DNA of 64,000 nucleotides from Streptomyces sp. 130. Lineage in GTDB: Bacteria; Actinomycetota; Actinomycetes; Streptomycetales; Streptomycetaceae. The DNA lies in the NCBI RefSeq assembly GCF_007096885.1, contig NZ_VJNO01000011.1, forward strand, positions 124,001-188,000. Direction: 5' to 3'. The stretch's first letter is position 1. Each line of letters starts with the position of its first letter. A program made the position numbers and the translations under genes. Below the pieces are notes generated by a model that was given only the letters and a program-made list of their open reading frames with translations, made no database searches and was not told where the DNA came from. Positions 42,652 to 50,410 of the stretch are shown here, one piece after another.

Positions 42652-45120
42652 CTAGGTCCCCGAAGGGCTGTCGCTCGCCTGCTCCGGCGTATCCGGCTTC
42701 GTGGGCGGCACGTCCGGGTCCGACTCCCCCGGGCTCGGGGACTCCGTCTCGGTCTCGGTCGGCGTGGGCGAGGTGGCCGTCTTCGTGGGCGTCGGCGAGG
42801 CCGACGTGGGCTTCGGCGACGACGGCTCCGTCGCACCGGGCGACGACGGCGACCCCGGGGACGACTGCGTGTCCGGCGCCGACGACGTCGCCGAAGGCGA
42901 CCCCTCGTCGGCCGGCGCCGCCCCGCTCCCCGTGGCGGCCGGCGTCGCCGAGGCCGACGCCGACGAGGACGCGGGCCCCGAAGGCGCCCCGCTCGTGGAC
43001 GGCCCGTCCGCCGGCTCCCCGCTCTCCACCTCCGCGTCGTAGACGCCGTCGTCGTCCGGCACCTCCTGCTCGGTCGACGTGCCGGCCCCGCCCTGCGGAT
43101 CGCTGCTCGACGTCAGGCCGAGCGTCACCACCGTGCCGAGGACCCCGGCCAGCAGCACCCCCGCCCCGGCGGCGACCAGATTGCGGCGGGCCCCGCCGAT
43201 GAGGGCCAGCGGCCCGCCCCGCACCGCCCCCTTGCCGCCGCCCGCCGCAGGCGCGGTCACCGGCACCGGCACCGTCATCGGCTCCTGCCGGGGCACCACC
43301 GCGGTGTCGGCGAACGGGCTCGTCATGGAGACCGGGACGACGGCCGGCACCCCCATCGGCGGCGACGCCTCGAACGCCCCGCCGTCACCCACCGCCGGCA
43401 CCACGCCGGCCCGGTCCTCGACCAGCGCGAGGGCGCGCCGCCCGGCCACCGCGCCGCTCTTGTCGGCGAGCGCCCCCCGCATGCTGATGGCGGTCTCCAG
43501 CTCGGCCCTGGCCCGGTCGGGGTGGCCGGTGCAGAGCGCGAGGACGCCCAACTCGTGGTGGAAGTACGCCTCTTCCGCGACCTCCCCGGCGAGCCGCCCG
43601 GCCTCCTGGCCGATCCGCAGGGCCCGCTCCCAGGCGCCCCAGTGCAGCCCGGCCGCGAAGGCGGGCGCCGCGCTGCGGGCGAGGAGCACGGCGGCGCTGG
43701 TCCCTCCGGCCGCCTCCCCCGGCACCAGCCGGCCCATGGCGGCGATGATCGCGTCGGCCTCGGCGGTCGCCCGCTCGGGGGTGACCGAGGGGTGCCCGGT
43801 CCACCAGGCGTAGTGCTGGGCGGCGGTACGGGCCCGGTCGGCGGCGTCGTCCTCGTAACCGGCGGCCGTCAGCTGGGCCAGGACCCCGGCGGCCAGCCGG
43901 TAGCGGGAGCCGGTCGAGGAGAGCAGCCCGCAGCCGGCCAGCTCGCCGAGGGCGGCGTCGGCGTGGGTGTCCCCGACGAGCGCGGGCAGATGGGCCTGGT
44001 GCGGCACCTCGCCGCCGAGGGCCACCGCGAACCGCAGCGTGTCCCGGGCCGCGTCGCTCAGCCGGGAGGCCAGCAGGGCCGCGGGCGCCGCGCCCTCGCC
44101 GAGGCTGGGCAGCGGCACGTCCGGGTCACCGGCCGCCTCGGGCGCGGGCGGCGCGTCGGCGGGCCGGTTCGCCAGATAGCCGTACTCGTCGTACGCGGTG
44201 GCGTCGGTGCGCAGCTGGTCGCGCTGGCGCAGCAGCGCACCGGCCTGGACGAAGCGCAGGGGCAGGCCCTCGGACTCGAACCAGAGGTCTCCGGCCCAGT
44301 TGGCCTCCTCCTCGGTGAGCCGCCGTTCGACCACCCGGCACAGCAGGTCCACGGAGGTGGCCCGGTCGAGGCCGGTGAGGAAGACCTCTTCGAGGGCGGA
44401 GTCGGCGCCGGGCGCGGCGACCTCGGGCGTCGCGGCGAACAGGAAGGCGCACTCGGGGGTGGCGTCGAGCAGTTCGTCCAGGGCGGCGCCGCCGAGCTCC
44501 AGGTCGTCCAGGACGACGACGGCGCCGGTGGAGCGCAGCGTCTCCAGCAGGAGCGTGCGGTCCGGCCGGTGCAGGGGGGCGTCGTGGACGGCGTCGAAGA
44601 GCGCGTACAGCAGGTCGGTGGCGGTGCGCTTGTGGCCGCTGAGGCGGACGACCCCGTCGGGCGCGACGTCCGCGCAGTCGGCGGCGACGGCGTCGAGCAG
44701 GGCGGTACGGCCGGAACCCGCCGGTCCGGTGAGCCGGACGGAGCGGCCTCGGGCCAGGAGGCGGGTCAGCCGTTCGCGTTCCTCGTCGCGCCGCAGCAGC
44801 GGCAGCCGGGGGACGGGCGGGCCCGGCGGCACGGGGGGCGCCGCGGCGCGGGCGCGGGCGGCGCGCTCGGCGGGGGTGCGGCGGACGGGGGCGGCGGGCC
44901 GCTCACCGGGCGGGCACGGTTCGACCTCGCTGCCGTCGACGGGGTTGACGGTGAGCGTCAGGTCGCCGGCGACGAGGCTGACCATCCGGACCTGCCGCGG
45001 TGTTTGCTGACCGAAATCCGGGGTCAGCGGATCGCGCGAAGGGCGGCGCGGGCCGGCCCCCTCGGCGGAGTCCTCGCCGTCGTGGCCGAACTCCTCCGGC
45101 CGCCGGTGTATCGGGTCCAT
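42652..45120 (-). CDS. Large P-loop (STAND-like) membrane protein with altered Walker A
   Basis: An 822-residue protein. The N-terminus is polar; an AAA/STAND-type ATPase region (about 105-350) has GPAGSGRTALL at 132-142 (the usual Walker A Lys replaced by Arg138), a Walker B VVVLDDLEL and sensor-like LFAATPEV. A helical TPR-like region follows (about 350-600), then one membrane helix (LVAAGAGVLLAGVLGTVVTLGL, about 660) and a long Ser/Pro/Thr-rich tail that would lie outside the cell. The protein may link intracellular nucleotide state to the envelope. The Lys-to-Arg change puts hydrolysis in doubt. The start ATG at 45120 has GGGGGC 8 nt before; a GTG at 45189 is an alternative. Confidence 0.8.
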   Translation of the reverse strand: MDPIHRRPEEFGHDGEDSAEGAGPRRPSRDPLTPDFGQQTPRQVRMVSLVAGDLTLTVNPVDGSEVEPCPPGERPAAPVRRTPAERAARARAAAPPVPPGPPVPRLPLLRRDEERERLTRLLARGRSVRLTGPAGSGRTALLDAVAADCADVAPDGVVRLSGHKRTATDLLYALFDAVHDAPLHRPDRTLLLETLRSTGAVVVLDDLELGGAALDELLDATPECAFLFAATPEVAAPGADSALEEVFLTGLDRATSVDLLCRVVERRLTEEEANWAGDLWFESEGLPLRFVQAGALLRQRDQLRTDATAYDEYGYLANRPADAPPAPEAAGDPDVPLPSLGEGAAPAALLASRLSDAARDTLRFAVALGGEVPHQAHLPALVGDTHADAALGELAGCGLLSSTGSRYRLAAGVLAQLTAAGYEDDAADRARTAAQHYAWWTGHPSVTPERATAEADAIIAAMGRLVPGEAAGGTSAAVLLARSAAPAFAAGLHWGAWERALRIGQEAGRLAGEVAEEAYFHHELGVLALCTGHPDRARAELETAISMRGALADKSGAVAGRRALALVEDRAGVVPAVGDGGAFEASPPMGVPAVVPVSMTSPFADTAVVPRQEPMTVPVPVTAPAAGGGKGAVRGGPLALIGGARRNLVAAGAGVLLAGVLGTVVTLGLTSSSDPQGGAGTSTEQEVPDDDGVYDAEVESGEPADGPSTSGAPSGPASSSASASATPAATGSGAAPADEGSPSATSSAPDTQSSPGSPSSPGATEPSSPKPTSASPTPTKTATSPTPTETETESPSPGESDPDVPPTKPDTPEQASDSPSGT

Positions 45121-45379
45121 CGCCAAAGCCCCCAAGACGCGTCGAGCGCGGTTGTCCCTCCCGGCCTCGCACGTCCAGATGCCGCCCACGGTCCGGTGTC
45201 CGCCGGGTCGGGTCCGTCAATCGGCAGACGGCCGAACCCTAAACCTTCGCACAGTATCCACGACCGTCCGGGGTGGCGCGCCGCTCCGAGATCACGGTCT
45301 CGTGAGGATTGTGTGCCTTCTCGCCGTACGGTCACCGAGGGGGCACGGGGTGCTCCCGCAGGCCGCTCCCGCGGGCCCC

Positions 45380-45703
45380 TCAGACGCGGGGCAGGGACTC
45401 CGCCGCGAGCCCGCCCTCGATGGCGAGGATGCGGTGCAGCCGGGTCGCCACCAGGAGGCGTTGCATCTGCGGAGGCACGCCGCGCAGCACGAGGCGCCGC
45501 CCGGCGCGTCCCGCCCTGCGGTGCGCGCCCATGATGACGCCGAGTCCGGTGGCGTCCCATGAATCCAGCTCGGTCAGGTCGAGCACCAGATCGCCGACGC
45601 CGCCGTCCAGGGCCGAGTGCAGGACCGTACGGGCGTCCGCCGCGCTTCGGACGTCGAGGCGGCCCCCGACGACCAGCTCGGCGTGGTCGCCCCTGATGTG
45701 CAT
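45380..45703 (-). CDS. STAS-domain anti-sigma factor antagonist
   Basis: A 107-residue single STAS domain (MHIRGDHAELVVGGRLDVRSAADARTVLHSALD). The phosphorylation site loop reads DSWDATGLGVI, so Thr52 takes the place of the usual Ser. Such proteins free sigma factors by binding a kinase-type anti-sigma factor when unphosphorylated. No partner anti-sigma or sigma gene is adjacent. The ATG at 45703 was chosen for family length, with GGGGAG upstream. It is monocistronic, downstream of a 238-bp promoter region. Confidence 0.87.
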   Translation of the reverse strand: MHIRGDHAELVVGGRLDVRSAADARTVLHSALDGGVGDLVLDLTELDSWDATGLGVIMGAHRRAGRAGRRLVLRGVPPQMQRLLVATRLHRILAIEGGLAAESLPRV

Positions 45704-45941
45704 ATGCGCTCCCCTGGAATGCTCCGTGGCCCGGTCCGTCTGTCCGAAACTGTCTATGCCCCAACTGACTGTGGCAGCGACAGGGTAGTTGCCGTCTGTA
45801 AGCGAACCGATACCGAATTCACTCCGAGGAGTGATGCGGTTCGGCCGCGAACGCCGATGATTCCGATGGTTCCGGACGGCGTCGCCCCGAACGGCACCCG
45901 GCTCGGCTGACAGCGAATCAGCCGGACCGGACCGAAAATGA

Positions 45942-46790
45942 TCAGTAGGTGTAGAAGCCCTGCCCGCTCTTGCGCCCGATGTCACCTGCATCGACCATCC
46001 GGCGCATCAGCTCCGGGGCGGCGAACTTCTCGTCCTGCGACTCGGTGTAGATGTTGCTCGTGGCGTGCAGCAGGATGTCGACACCGGTGAGGTCCGCGGT
46101 CGCGAGCGGCCCCATCGCGTGGCCGAAACCGAGCTTGCAGGCGACGTCGATGTCCTCGGCCGTGGCGACGCCCGACTCGTAGAGCTTGGCGGCCTCGACC
46201 ACGAGCGCGGAGATCAGCCGGGTGGTGACGAAGCCGGCCACGTCGCGGTTGACGACGATGCAGGTCTTGCCGACGGACTCGGCGAACTCCCGCGCGGTGG
46301 CGAGGGTTTCGTCGCTGGTCTTGTAGCCGCGTACGAGTTCGCAGAGCTGCATCATCGGGACCGGCGAGAAGAAGTGGACGCCGACCACGCGCTCCGGGCG
46401 CTCCGTCACAGCGGCGATCTTGGTGATCGGGATGGCGGAGGTGTTGGAGGCGAGCACGGTGTCGTCCCGGACGATCTTGTCGAGCGACCGGAAGATCTCG
46501 TGCTTCACCTCCAGCTTCTCGAAGACGGCCTCGACCACGACGTCCGCGTCGGCGACGGCGTCGAGGTCGGTGGTCGTGGTGATCCGGCCGAGCGCGGCCT
46601 CGGCGTCGGCCGCGTCCAGCTTGCCCTTGGCGACGAACTTGTCGAAGGAGCCCTTGATGCCGTCACGGCCGCGGGTCAGGGCCTCGTCGGTGACGTCCCG
46701 CAGCACCACGTCCCAGCCTGCCTGGGCGGAGACCTGCGCGATGCCGGACCCCATGAGTCCGGCTCCGATGACGGCGAGCTTCCTGGCCAC
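45942..46790 (-). CDS. 3-hydroxybutyryl-CoA dehydrogenase
   Basis: A 282-residue HAD-type dehydrogenase. The Rossmann motif VIGAGLMGSGIA opens the protein, HFFSPVPMM holds the catalytic His, NRDVAGFVTTRLI and FGHAMGPLATADLTG follow. It reduces acetoacetyl-CoA or oxidises 3-hydroxybutyryl-CoA with NAD(P), matching the thiolase elsewhere in the window. The GTG at 46790 follows GAGGGG and gives the family length; the longer frame adds MDQNQRHVQRGAN and is unlikely. It lies 132 bp downstream of a TetR gene in the same direction and may be co-transcribed. Confidence 0.92.
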   Translation of the reverse strand: MARKLAVIGAGLMGSGIAQVSAQAGWDVVLRDVTDEALTRGRDGIKGSFDKFVAKGKLDAADAEAALGRITTTTDLDAVADADVVVEAVFEKLEVKHEIFRSLDKIVRDDTVLASNTSAIPITKIAAVTERPERVVGVHFFSPVPMMQLCELVRGYKTSDETLATAREFAESVGKTCIVVNRDVAGFVTTRLISALVVEAAKLYESGVATAEDIDVACKLGFGHAMGPLATADLTGVDILLHATSNIYTESQDEKFAAPELMRRMVDAGDIGRKSGQGFYTY

Positions 46791-46922
46791 GTTGGCACCC
46801 CTCTGTACATGTCGCTGGTTCTGGTCCATGCCCTCCGGCGGAGGTTAGTACCCGGGGCGGGCGCTGGGGCCGCGAAGAGATGCGCGTCACGTCTCAAATG
46901 ACGGACATCACACCGGGGGCCG

Positions 46923-47564
46923 TCACTCGGCGGCGCGCCGGGCGTAGTTGAGCACCTTTTCGCCCAACAGGTCCTCGATGTCGTCCAGCAGGACGAGGGC
47001 GCGCCTGGACACCTCGGCGGGCTTGCCGCCGGCCACCATCTCCTGCCCGATGTATCCCATCAGGGTGCCGTGCAGCCAGGAGAGCTGACCGGCCACCAGG
47101 ACCGGCGTCCGGTCCCCCGCCCCGGCGCCGCTCACCTCCACGAGGGTGGCCTCCAGGTGCTGCGCGGCCTCCTGCTGGATGTGCCAGAGGCGGGCCTTGA
47201 GGGTGTCGGCCTCCTCGATGACCCGCATGAAGCGCGCGTACCCCTCCATCAGGCCGACGGTGGGTGACACGCCCTCGACCTGGACGCGCAGCTCCCGCAG
47301 CACGGCGTCGGCCGCGGACTCGCCCCGGTCGCGGCCCCTGACGTACCGCGAGAGGCGCTCCACGACGCCCATGCTCCGGTCGAGGAAGAGGTCTTCCTTG
47401 GCCGGGAAGTAGTTGTAGACGGTGTTGACCGAGACGTCGGCGGCGTGGGCGATCTCCGCGATCGTCACCGCGTCGAAGCCGCGCTCCAGGAACAGGCCGG
47501 TGGCCACGTCCGAGAGGTGCTGCCTGGTCTGCCGTTTCTTGCGCTCCCTGAGTCCCTCAGCCAT
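46923..47564 (-). CDS. TetR family regulator divergent from ABC exporter
   Basis: A 213-residue repressor. The N-terminal helix-turn-helix reads TRQHLSDVATGLFLERGFDAVTIAEIAHAADVSVNTVYNYFPAKEDLF; the remainder is the helical ligand domain. The start MAEGLRERKKRQ at 47564 is typical of the family. It is divergent from a DrrAB-type ABC exporter with a 22-bp inverted repeat in the 79-bp gap, the classic arrangement of a repressor controlling drug efflux. The ligand is presumably a substrate of the exporter and is unknown. Confidence 0.9.
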   Translation of the reverse strand: MAEGLRERKKRQTRQHLSDVATGLFLERGFDAVTIAEIAHAADVSVNTVYNYFPAKEDLFLDRSMGVVERLSRYVRGRDRGESAADAVLRELRVQVEGVSPTVGLMEGYARFMRVIEEADTLKARLWHIQQEAAQHLEATLVEVSGAGAGDRTPVLVAGQLSWLHGTLMGYIGQEMVAGGKPAEVSRRALVLLDDIEDLLGEKVLNYARRAAE

Positions 47565-47604
47565 GGGTCCATCGTAGATCGGCTGGGGTCTATTGAAATT
47601 TGGG

Positions 47605-47626
47605 GTCATTGCATTTTTGCAGTGAC
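47605..47626. promoter_or_regulatory. TetR-type operator between regulator and ABC exporter
   Basis: Inverted repeat gtcattgca-tttt-tgcagtgac: 9-bp arms, one mismatch, 4-bp spacer. It lies 18 bp before the exporter ATG and 41 bp before the TetR ATG, so a bound dimer would cover both promoters. Confidence 0.65.
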
Positions 47627-47643
47627 TCTGTTTTCGTGGGGGC

Positions 47644-48423
47644 ATGACCGTCATCAGTACGTCCGGGCTCGCCCGGACCTTCATGGCCAAGTCCGGCCCC
47701 GTCGAGGCCGTCCGCTGTCTCGACCTGACCGTCGCGGCCGGTGAGATCGTGGGCCTGCTCGGCCCGAACGGCGCGGGCAAGACGACCACCCTGCGCATGC
47801 TCACCACGCTGCTCTCCCCCACCGGCGGCGCGGCCACCGTCGCCGGCCGCGACCTGGCCGGCGACCCGGCGGGCGTCCGCGCGCGGTGCGGTTACGTCGC
47901 CCAGTCGGGCGGGGTGGACCCGCACACCACCGTGCGGGAGGAGCTGGTCACCCAGGGCCGGATGTACCGGCTCGGCAAGGCGGCGGCGATCGCCCGGGCG
48001 GCCGAACTCGCCGCGGAACTCGGCCTGTCGGACCTGCTCGACCGGCGGACCGCGGCCCTGTCCGGCGGCCAGCGCCGCCGCCTGGACATCGCGATGGGGC
48101 TCACCCACCGCCCCGCCGTGCTCTTCCTGGACGAGCCCACCACCGGGCTCGACCCGGGCAGCCGCGCCGACCTCTGGGACCTGGTGCGCCGGCTCCGCGA
48201 CGCGCACGGCACCACCGTCGTGCTCACCACGCACTACCTGGACGAGGCGGACGCGCTCGCCGACCGGCTCGTCGTCATCGACGGCGGCCTGGTGGCGGCG
48301 GAGGGCACCCCGGCCGCGCTCAAGACCCGCTACGCGGGCGCACCCGACGCCACGCTCCAGGACGCCTTCCTCGCCGTCACCGGCCGCGCCCCCGCCGCCG
48401 ACACCGCTCCCCTCGCGGTCTGA
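47644..48423 (+). CDS. DrrA-type ABC exporter ATPase
   Basis: A 259-residue ATPase of the daunorubicin-resistance type: Walker A GPNGAGKTT, Q-loop VAQSGGVD, signature LSGGQRRRLDIAMG, Walker B LFLDEPTTGLDPGSR, H-loop TTHYLDEAD. It energises export by the permease encoded next, 15 bp downstream. The promoter overlaps a TetR-type operator, and the leader is short, with the mRNA starting close to the ATG. Substrate class: lipophilic drug or antibiotic, by family only. Confidence 0.92.
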   Translation: MTVISTSGLARTFMAKSGPVEAVRCLDLTVAAGEIVGLLGPNGAGKTTTLRMLTTLLSPTGGAATVAGRDLAGDPAGVRARCGYVAQSGGVDPHTTVREELVTQGRMYRLGKAAAIARAAELAAELGLSDLLDRRTAALSGGQRRRLDIAMGLTHRPAVLFLDEPTTGLDPGSRADLWDLVRRLRDAHGTTVVLTTHYLDEADALADRLVVIDGGLVAAEGTPAALKTRYAGAPDATLQDAFLAVTGRAPAADTAPLAV

Positions 48424-48438
48424 CCCCTCAGGAATCCC

Positions 48439-49188
48439 ATGCTGCTGCACGACACCGCGCTGATCTTCGGGCGTTACGCCCGCCAGACCCTGCGCTCCAA
48501 GTTCCAGGTCCTCTTCGGCATCCTGATGCCCCTGCTCCACCTGCTCTTCTTCGGCCCGCTGCTCACCGGGCTGCCGCTCGGCGGCGACACCGACTCCTGG
48601 CAGGTCCTGGTGCCCGGGCTGCTGCTCCAGCTCGCCCTGTTCGGCGCCTCGTTCGCCGGGTTCGGCCTGATCATCGACAAGTCGACCGGGGTGGTCGAAC
48701 GCATGCGGGTGACCCCGGTGAGCCGGGCGGCGCTGCTGCTGGGGCGGGTGCTGCGGGACGCGCTGCTGTTCGTGTTCCAGGCGGTGCTGCTGGTGCTCGT
48801 CGCCGTACTGATGGGGCTGCGGGCGCCGCTGGCCGGGGTGCTGACCGGCTTCGTCTTCGTCGGCCTGCTGACGGTCTCGCTGGCCTCGCTCTCGTACGCG
48901 CTGGCGATGCGGGTCTCGACGCCGCAGGAGTTCGGCCCGGTCGTCAACGCGCTCACCATGCCGGCCATGCTGCTGTCCGGCCTGATGCTGCCGATGACGC
49001 TCGGCCCGAAGTGGCTGGACGTCCTCTCGCACTTCACTCCGTTCCGCTACCTGGTGGACGCGGTCCGGGACGCGTACGCGGGCTCGTACGCCACCGCTCA
49101 CATGCTGTACGGGGTCCTGGTCGCCCTGGGCTTCGCCGCGCTGGCCGTGACGGTGGGCACCGGTGTCTTCCGGAAGGCCGGGGCGTAA
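48439..49188 (+). CDS. DrrB-type ABC-2 permease
   Basis: A 249-residue permease with six membrane helices. The ABC-2 signature region FGLIIDKSTGVVERMRVTPVSRAALLLGRVLRD and the LLSGLMLPMTLGPKWLDVLSHFTPFRYLVDAVRD segment are classic. The start ATG at 48439 follows AGGAAT. It forms the exporter with the ATPase immediately upstream. The pair is unrelated to the two duplicated ABC-2 systems at 35-39 kb, which use a different signature motif. Confidence 0.92.
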   Translation: MLLHDTALIFGRYARQTLRSKFQVLFGILMPLLHLLFFGPLLTGLPLGGDTDSWQVLVPGLLLQLALFGASFAGFGLIIDKSTGVVERMRVTPVSRAALLLGRVLRDALLFVFQAVLLVLVAVLMGLRAPLAGVLTGFVFVGLLTVSLASLSYALAMRVSTPQEFGPVVNALTMPAMLLSGLMLPMTLGPKWLDVLSHFTPFRYLVDAVRDAYAGSYATAHMLYGVLVALGFAALAVTVGTGVFRKAGA

Positions 49189-49201
49189 CTAGTCTGGCCG
49201 C

Positions 49202-49774
49202 ATGGTCAATCTGACGCGCATCTACACCCGCACCGGCGACACCGGCACCACCGCCCTCGGTGACATGAGCCGCACCGCCAAGACCGATCCGCGGATCTCC
49301 GCCTACGCCGACGCCAACGAGGCCAACGCGGTCATCGGCACCGCGATCGCCCTCGGGCAGCTGGACGAGGACGTCGTGAAGGTCCTCGTCCGGGTGCAGA
49401 ACGACCTGTTCGACGTGGGCGCGGACCTGTCCACGCCGGTGGTCGAGGACCCGGAGTACCCGCCGCTGCGGGTGGAGCAGAGTTACGTCGACAAGCTGGA
49501 GGCCGACTGCGACCACTACCTGGAACAGGTGGAGAAGCTCCGCAGCTTCATCCTCCCGGGCGGTACGCCGGGCGCCGCGCTGCTGCACCAGGCGTGCACC
49601 GTGGTCCGCCGCGCCGAGCGCTCCACCTGGGCGGCGATGGAGGTGCACGGCGAAGTGATGAACGCGCTGACGGCGACCTACCTCAACCGCCTCTCGGACC
49701 TGCTGTTCATCCTGGCCCGGGTGGCGAACAAGGAGGTCGGCGACGTGCTCTGGGTGCCCGGCGGCGAACGCTAG
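49202..49774 (+). CDS. Cob(I)yrinic acid a,c-diamide/cob(I)alamin adenosyltransferase (PduO type)
   Basis: A 190-residue trimeric-type ATP:cob(I)alamin adenosyltransferase (MVNLTRIYTRTGDTGTTALGDMSRTAKTD). The ATP-binding RTGDTGTTALGD motif and the RNLP-like region KLRSFILPGGTPGAALLHQACTVVRRAER are present. It makes adenosylcobalamin, the cofactor for IcmA and methylmalonyl-CoA mutase. A TAGTCT -10-like box ends 6 bp before the ATG and no Shine-Dalgarno is seen, so a leaderless mRNA is likely. Its TAG stop overlaps, on the other strand, the stop of the converging membrane protein within one CTAG. Confidence 0.93.
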   Translation: MVNLTRIYTRTGDTGTTALGDMSRTAKTDPRISAYADANEANAVIGTAIALGQLDEDVVKVLVRVQNDLFDVGADLSTPVVEDPEYPPLRVEQSYVDKLEADCDHYLEQVEKLRSFILPGGTPGAALLHQACTVVRRAERSTWAAMEVHGEVMNALTATYLNRLSDLLFILARVANKEVGDVLWVPGGER

Positions 49775-50316
49775 GCGCCCGGCCCCGGCGCCCGCCTGGG
49801 GAACGCCGTGTAGCTCGCCGCGATCACCAGGTTGATCCCGATGACCAAGAGCATCGTGCGCTGCCAGGACCGCAGCGAGCTCACGTCCCCGTCGCCGCCC
49901 ACGTACCAGACGGCCGCCTGGAGCAGCGCCAGCGCGGTCGCGGCGGCGACGGTCCAGCGGCCGGCGGTCTTCCACTCGTGCACCGCCCGCGCCTTCCCGT
50001 ACTTCGGCGGCCTCACCGGGGGCGGGCCGCCGGCGAACCGGTGCGCGACCCGGGCGTCGGCCCACTTGATGGTGGAGTGCCCGAGGCCGGCCGTGAAGCC
50101 GATGTAGACCGCGGCGAGCCCGTGCTTCCAGTCCGGCTCGGCGCCGTTCTTCAGGTCCACGGCGGTCACCGCGAGCAGGACCAGCTCCAGCACCGGTTCG
50201 CACAGCAGTACGGCGGCGCCCAGGCGCGGCCTGCGCGCCCCGTAGCGCAGCGCCAGTCCGGCGGCCAGCAGCACCCAGAAGGCGATCTCGCAGGCGACGA
50301 CGAGGGTGACGATCAC
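49771..50316 (-). CDS. Conserved membrane protein of unknown function
   Basis: A 181-residue protein with five hydrophobic helices: about 1-25, 34-52, 63-83 (weak), 122-142 and 151-172. The start is a GTG at 50316 with a strong AAGGAG upstream. Polar loops contain HSTIKWADARVAHRFAGGPPPVRPPKYGKARAVHEWKTAGRW, which looks conserved. It resembles streptomycete integral membrane proteins without known function. It is convergent to the adenosyltransferase gene, sharing a CTAG whose two strands each supply a TAG stop, and divergent from chiS. Confidence 0.78.
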   Translation of the reverse strand: MIVTLVVACEIAFWVLLAAGLALRYGARRPRLGAAVLLCEPVLELVLLAVTAVDLKNGAEPDWKHGLAAVYIGFTAGLGHSTIKWADARVAHRFAGGPPPVRPPKYGKARAVHEWKTAGRWTVAAATALALLQAAVWYVGGDGDVSSLRSWQRTMLLVIGINLVIAASYTAFPRRAPGPGA

Positions 50317-50410
50317 GGGTCCGCTCCTTTTCGCTCCCTTCCAGCCTGACCGCCGCGCGGGCCCGGATCGTCGGCCCCGATGAGGAAACCCGACTGCATA
50401 CTTCGATGTA

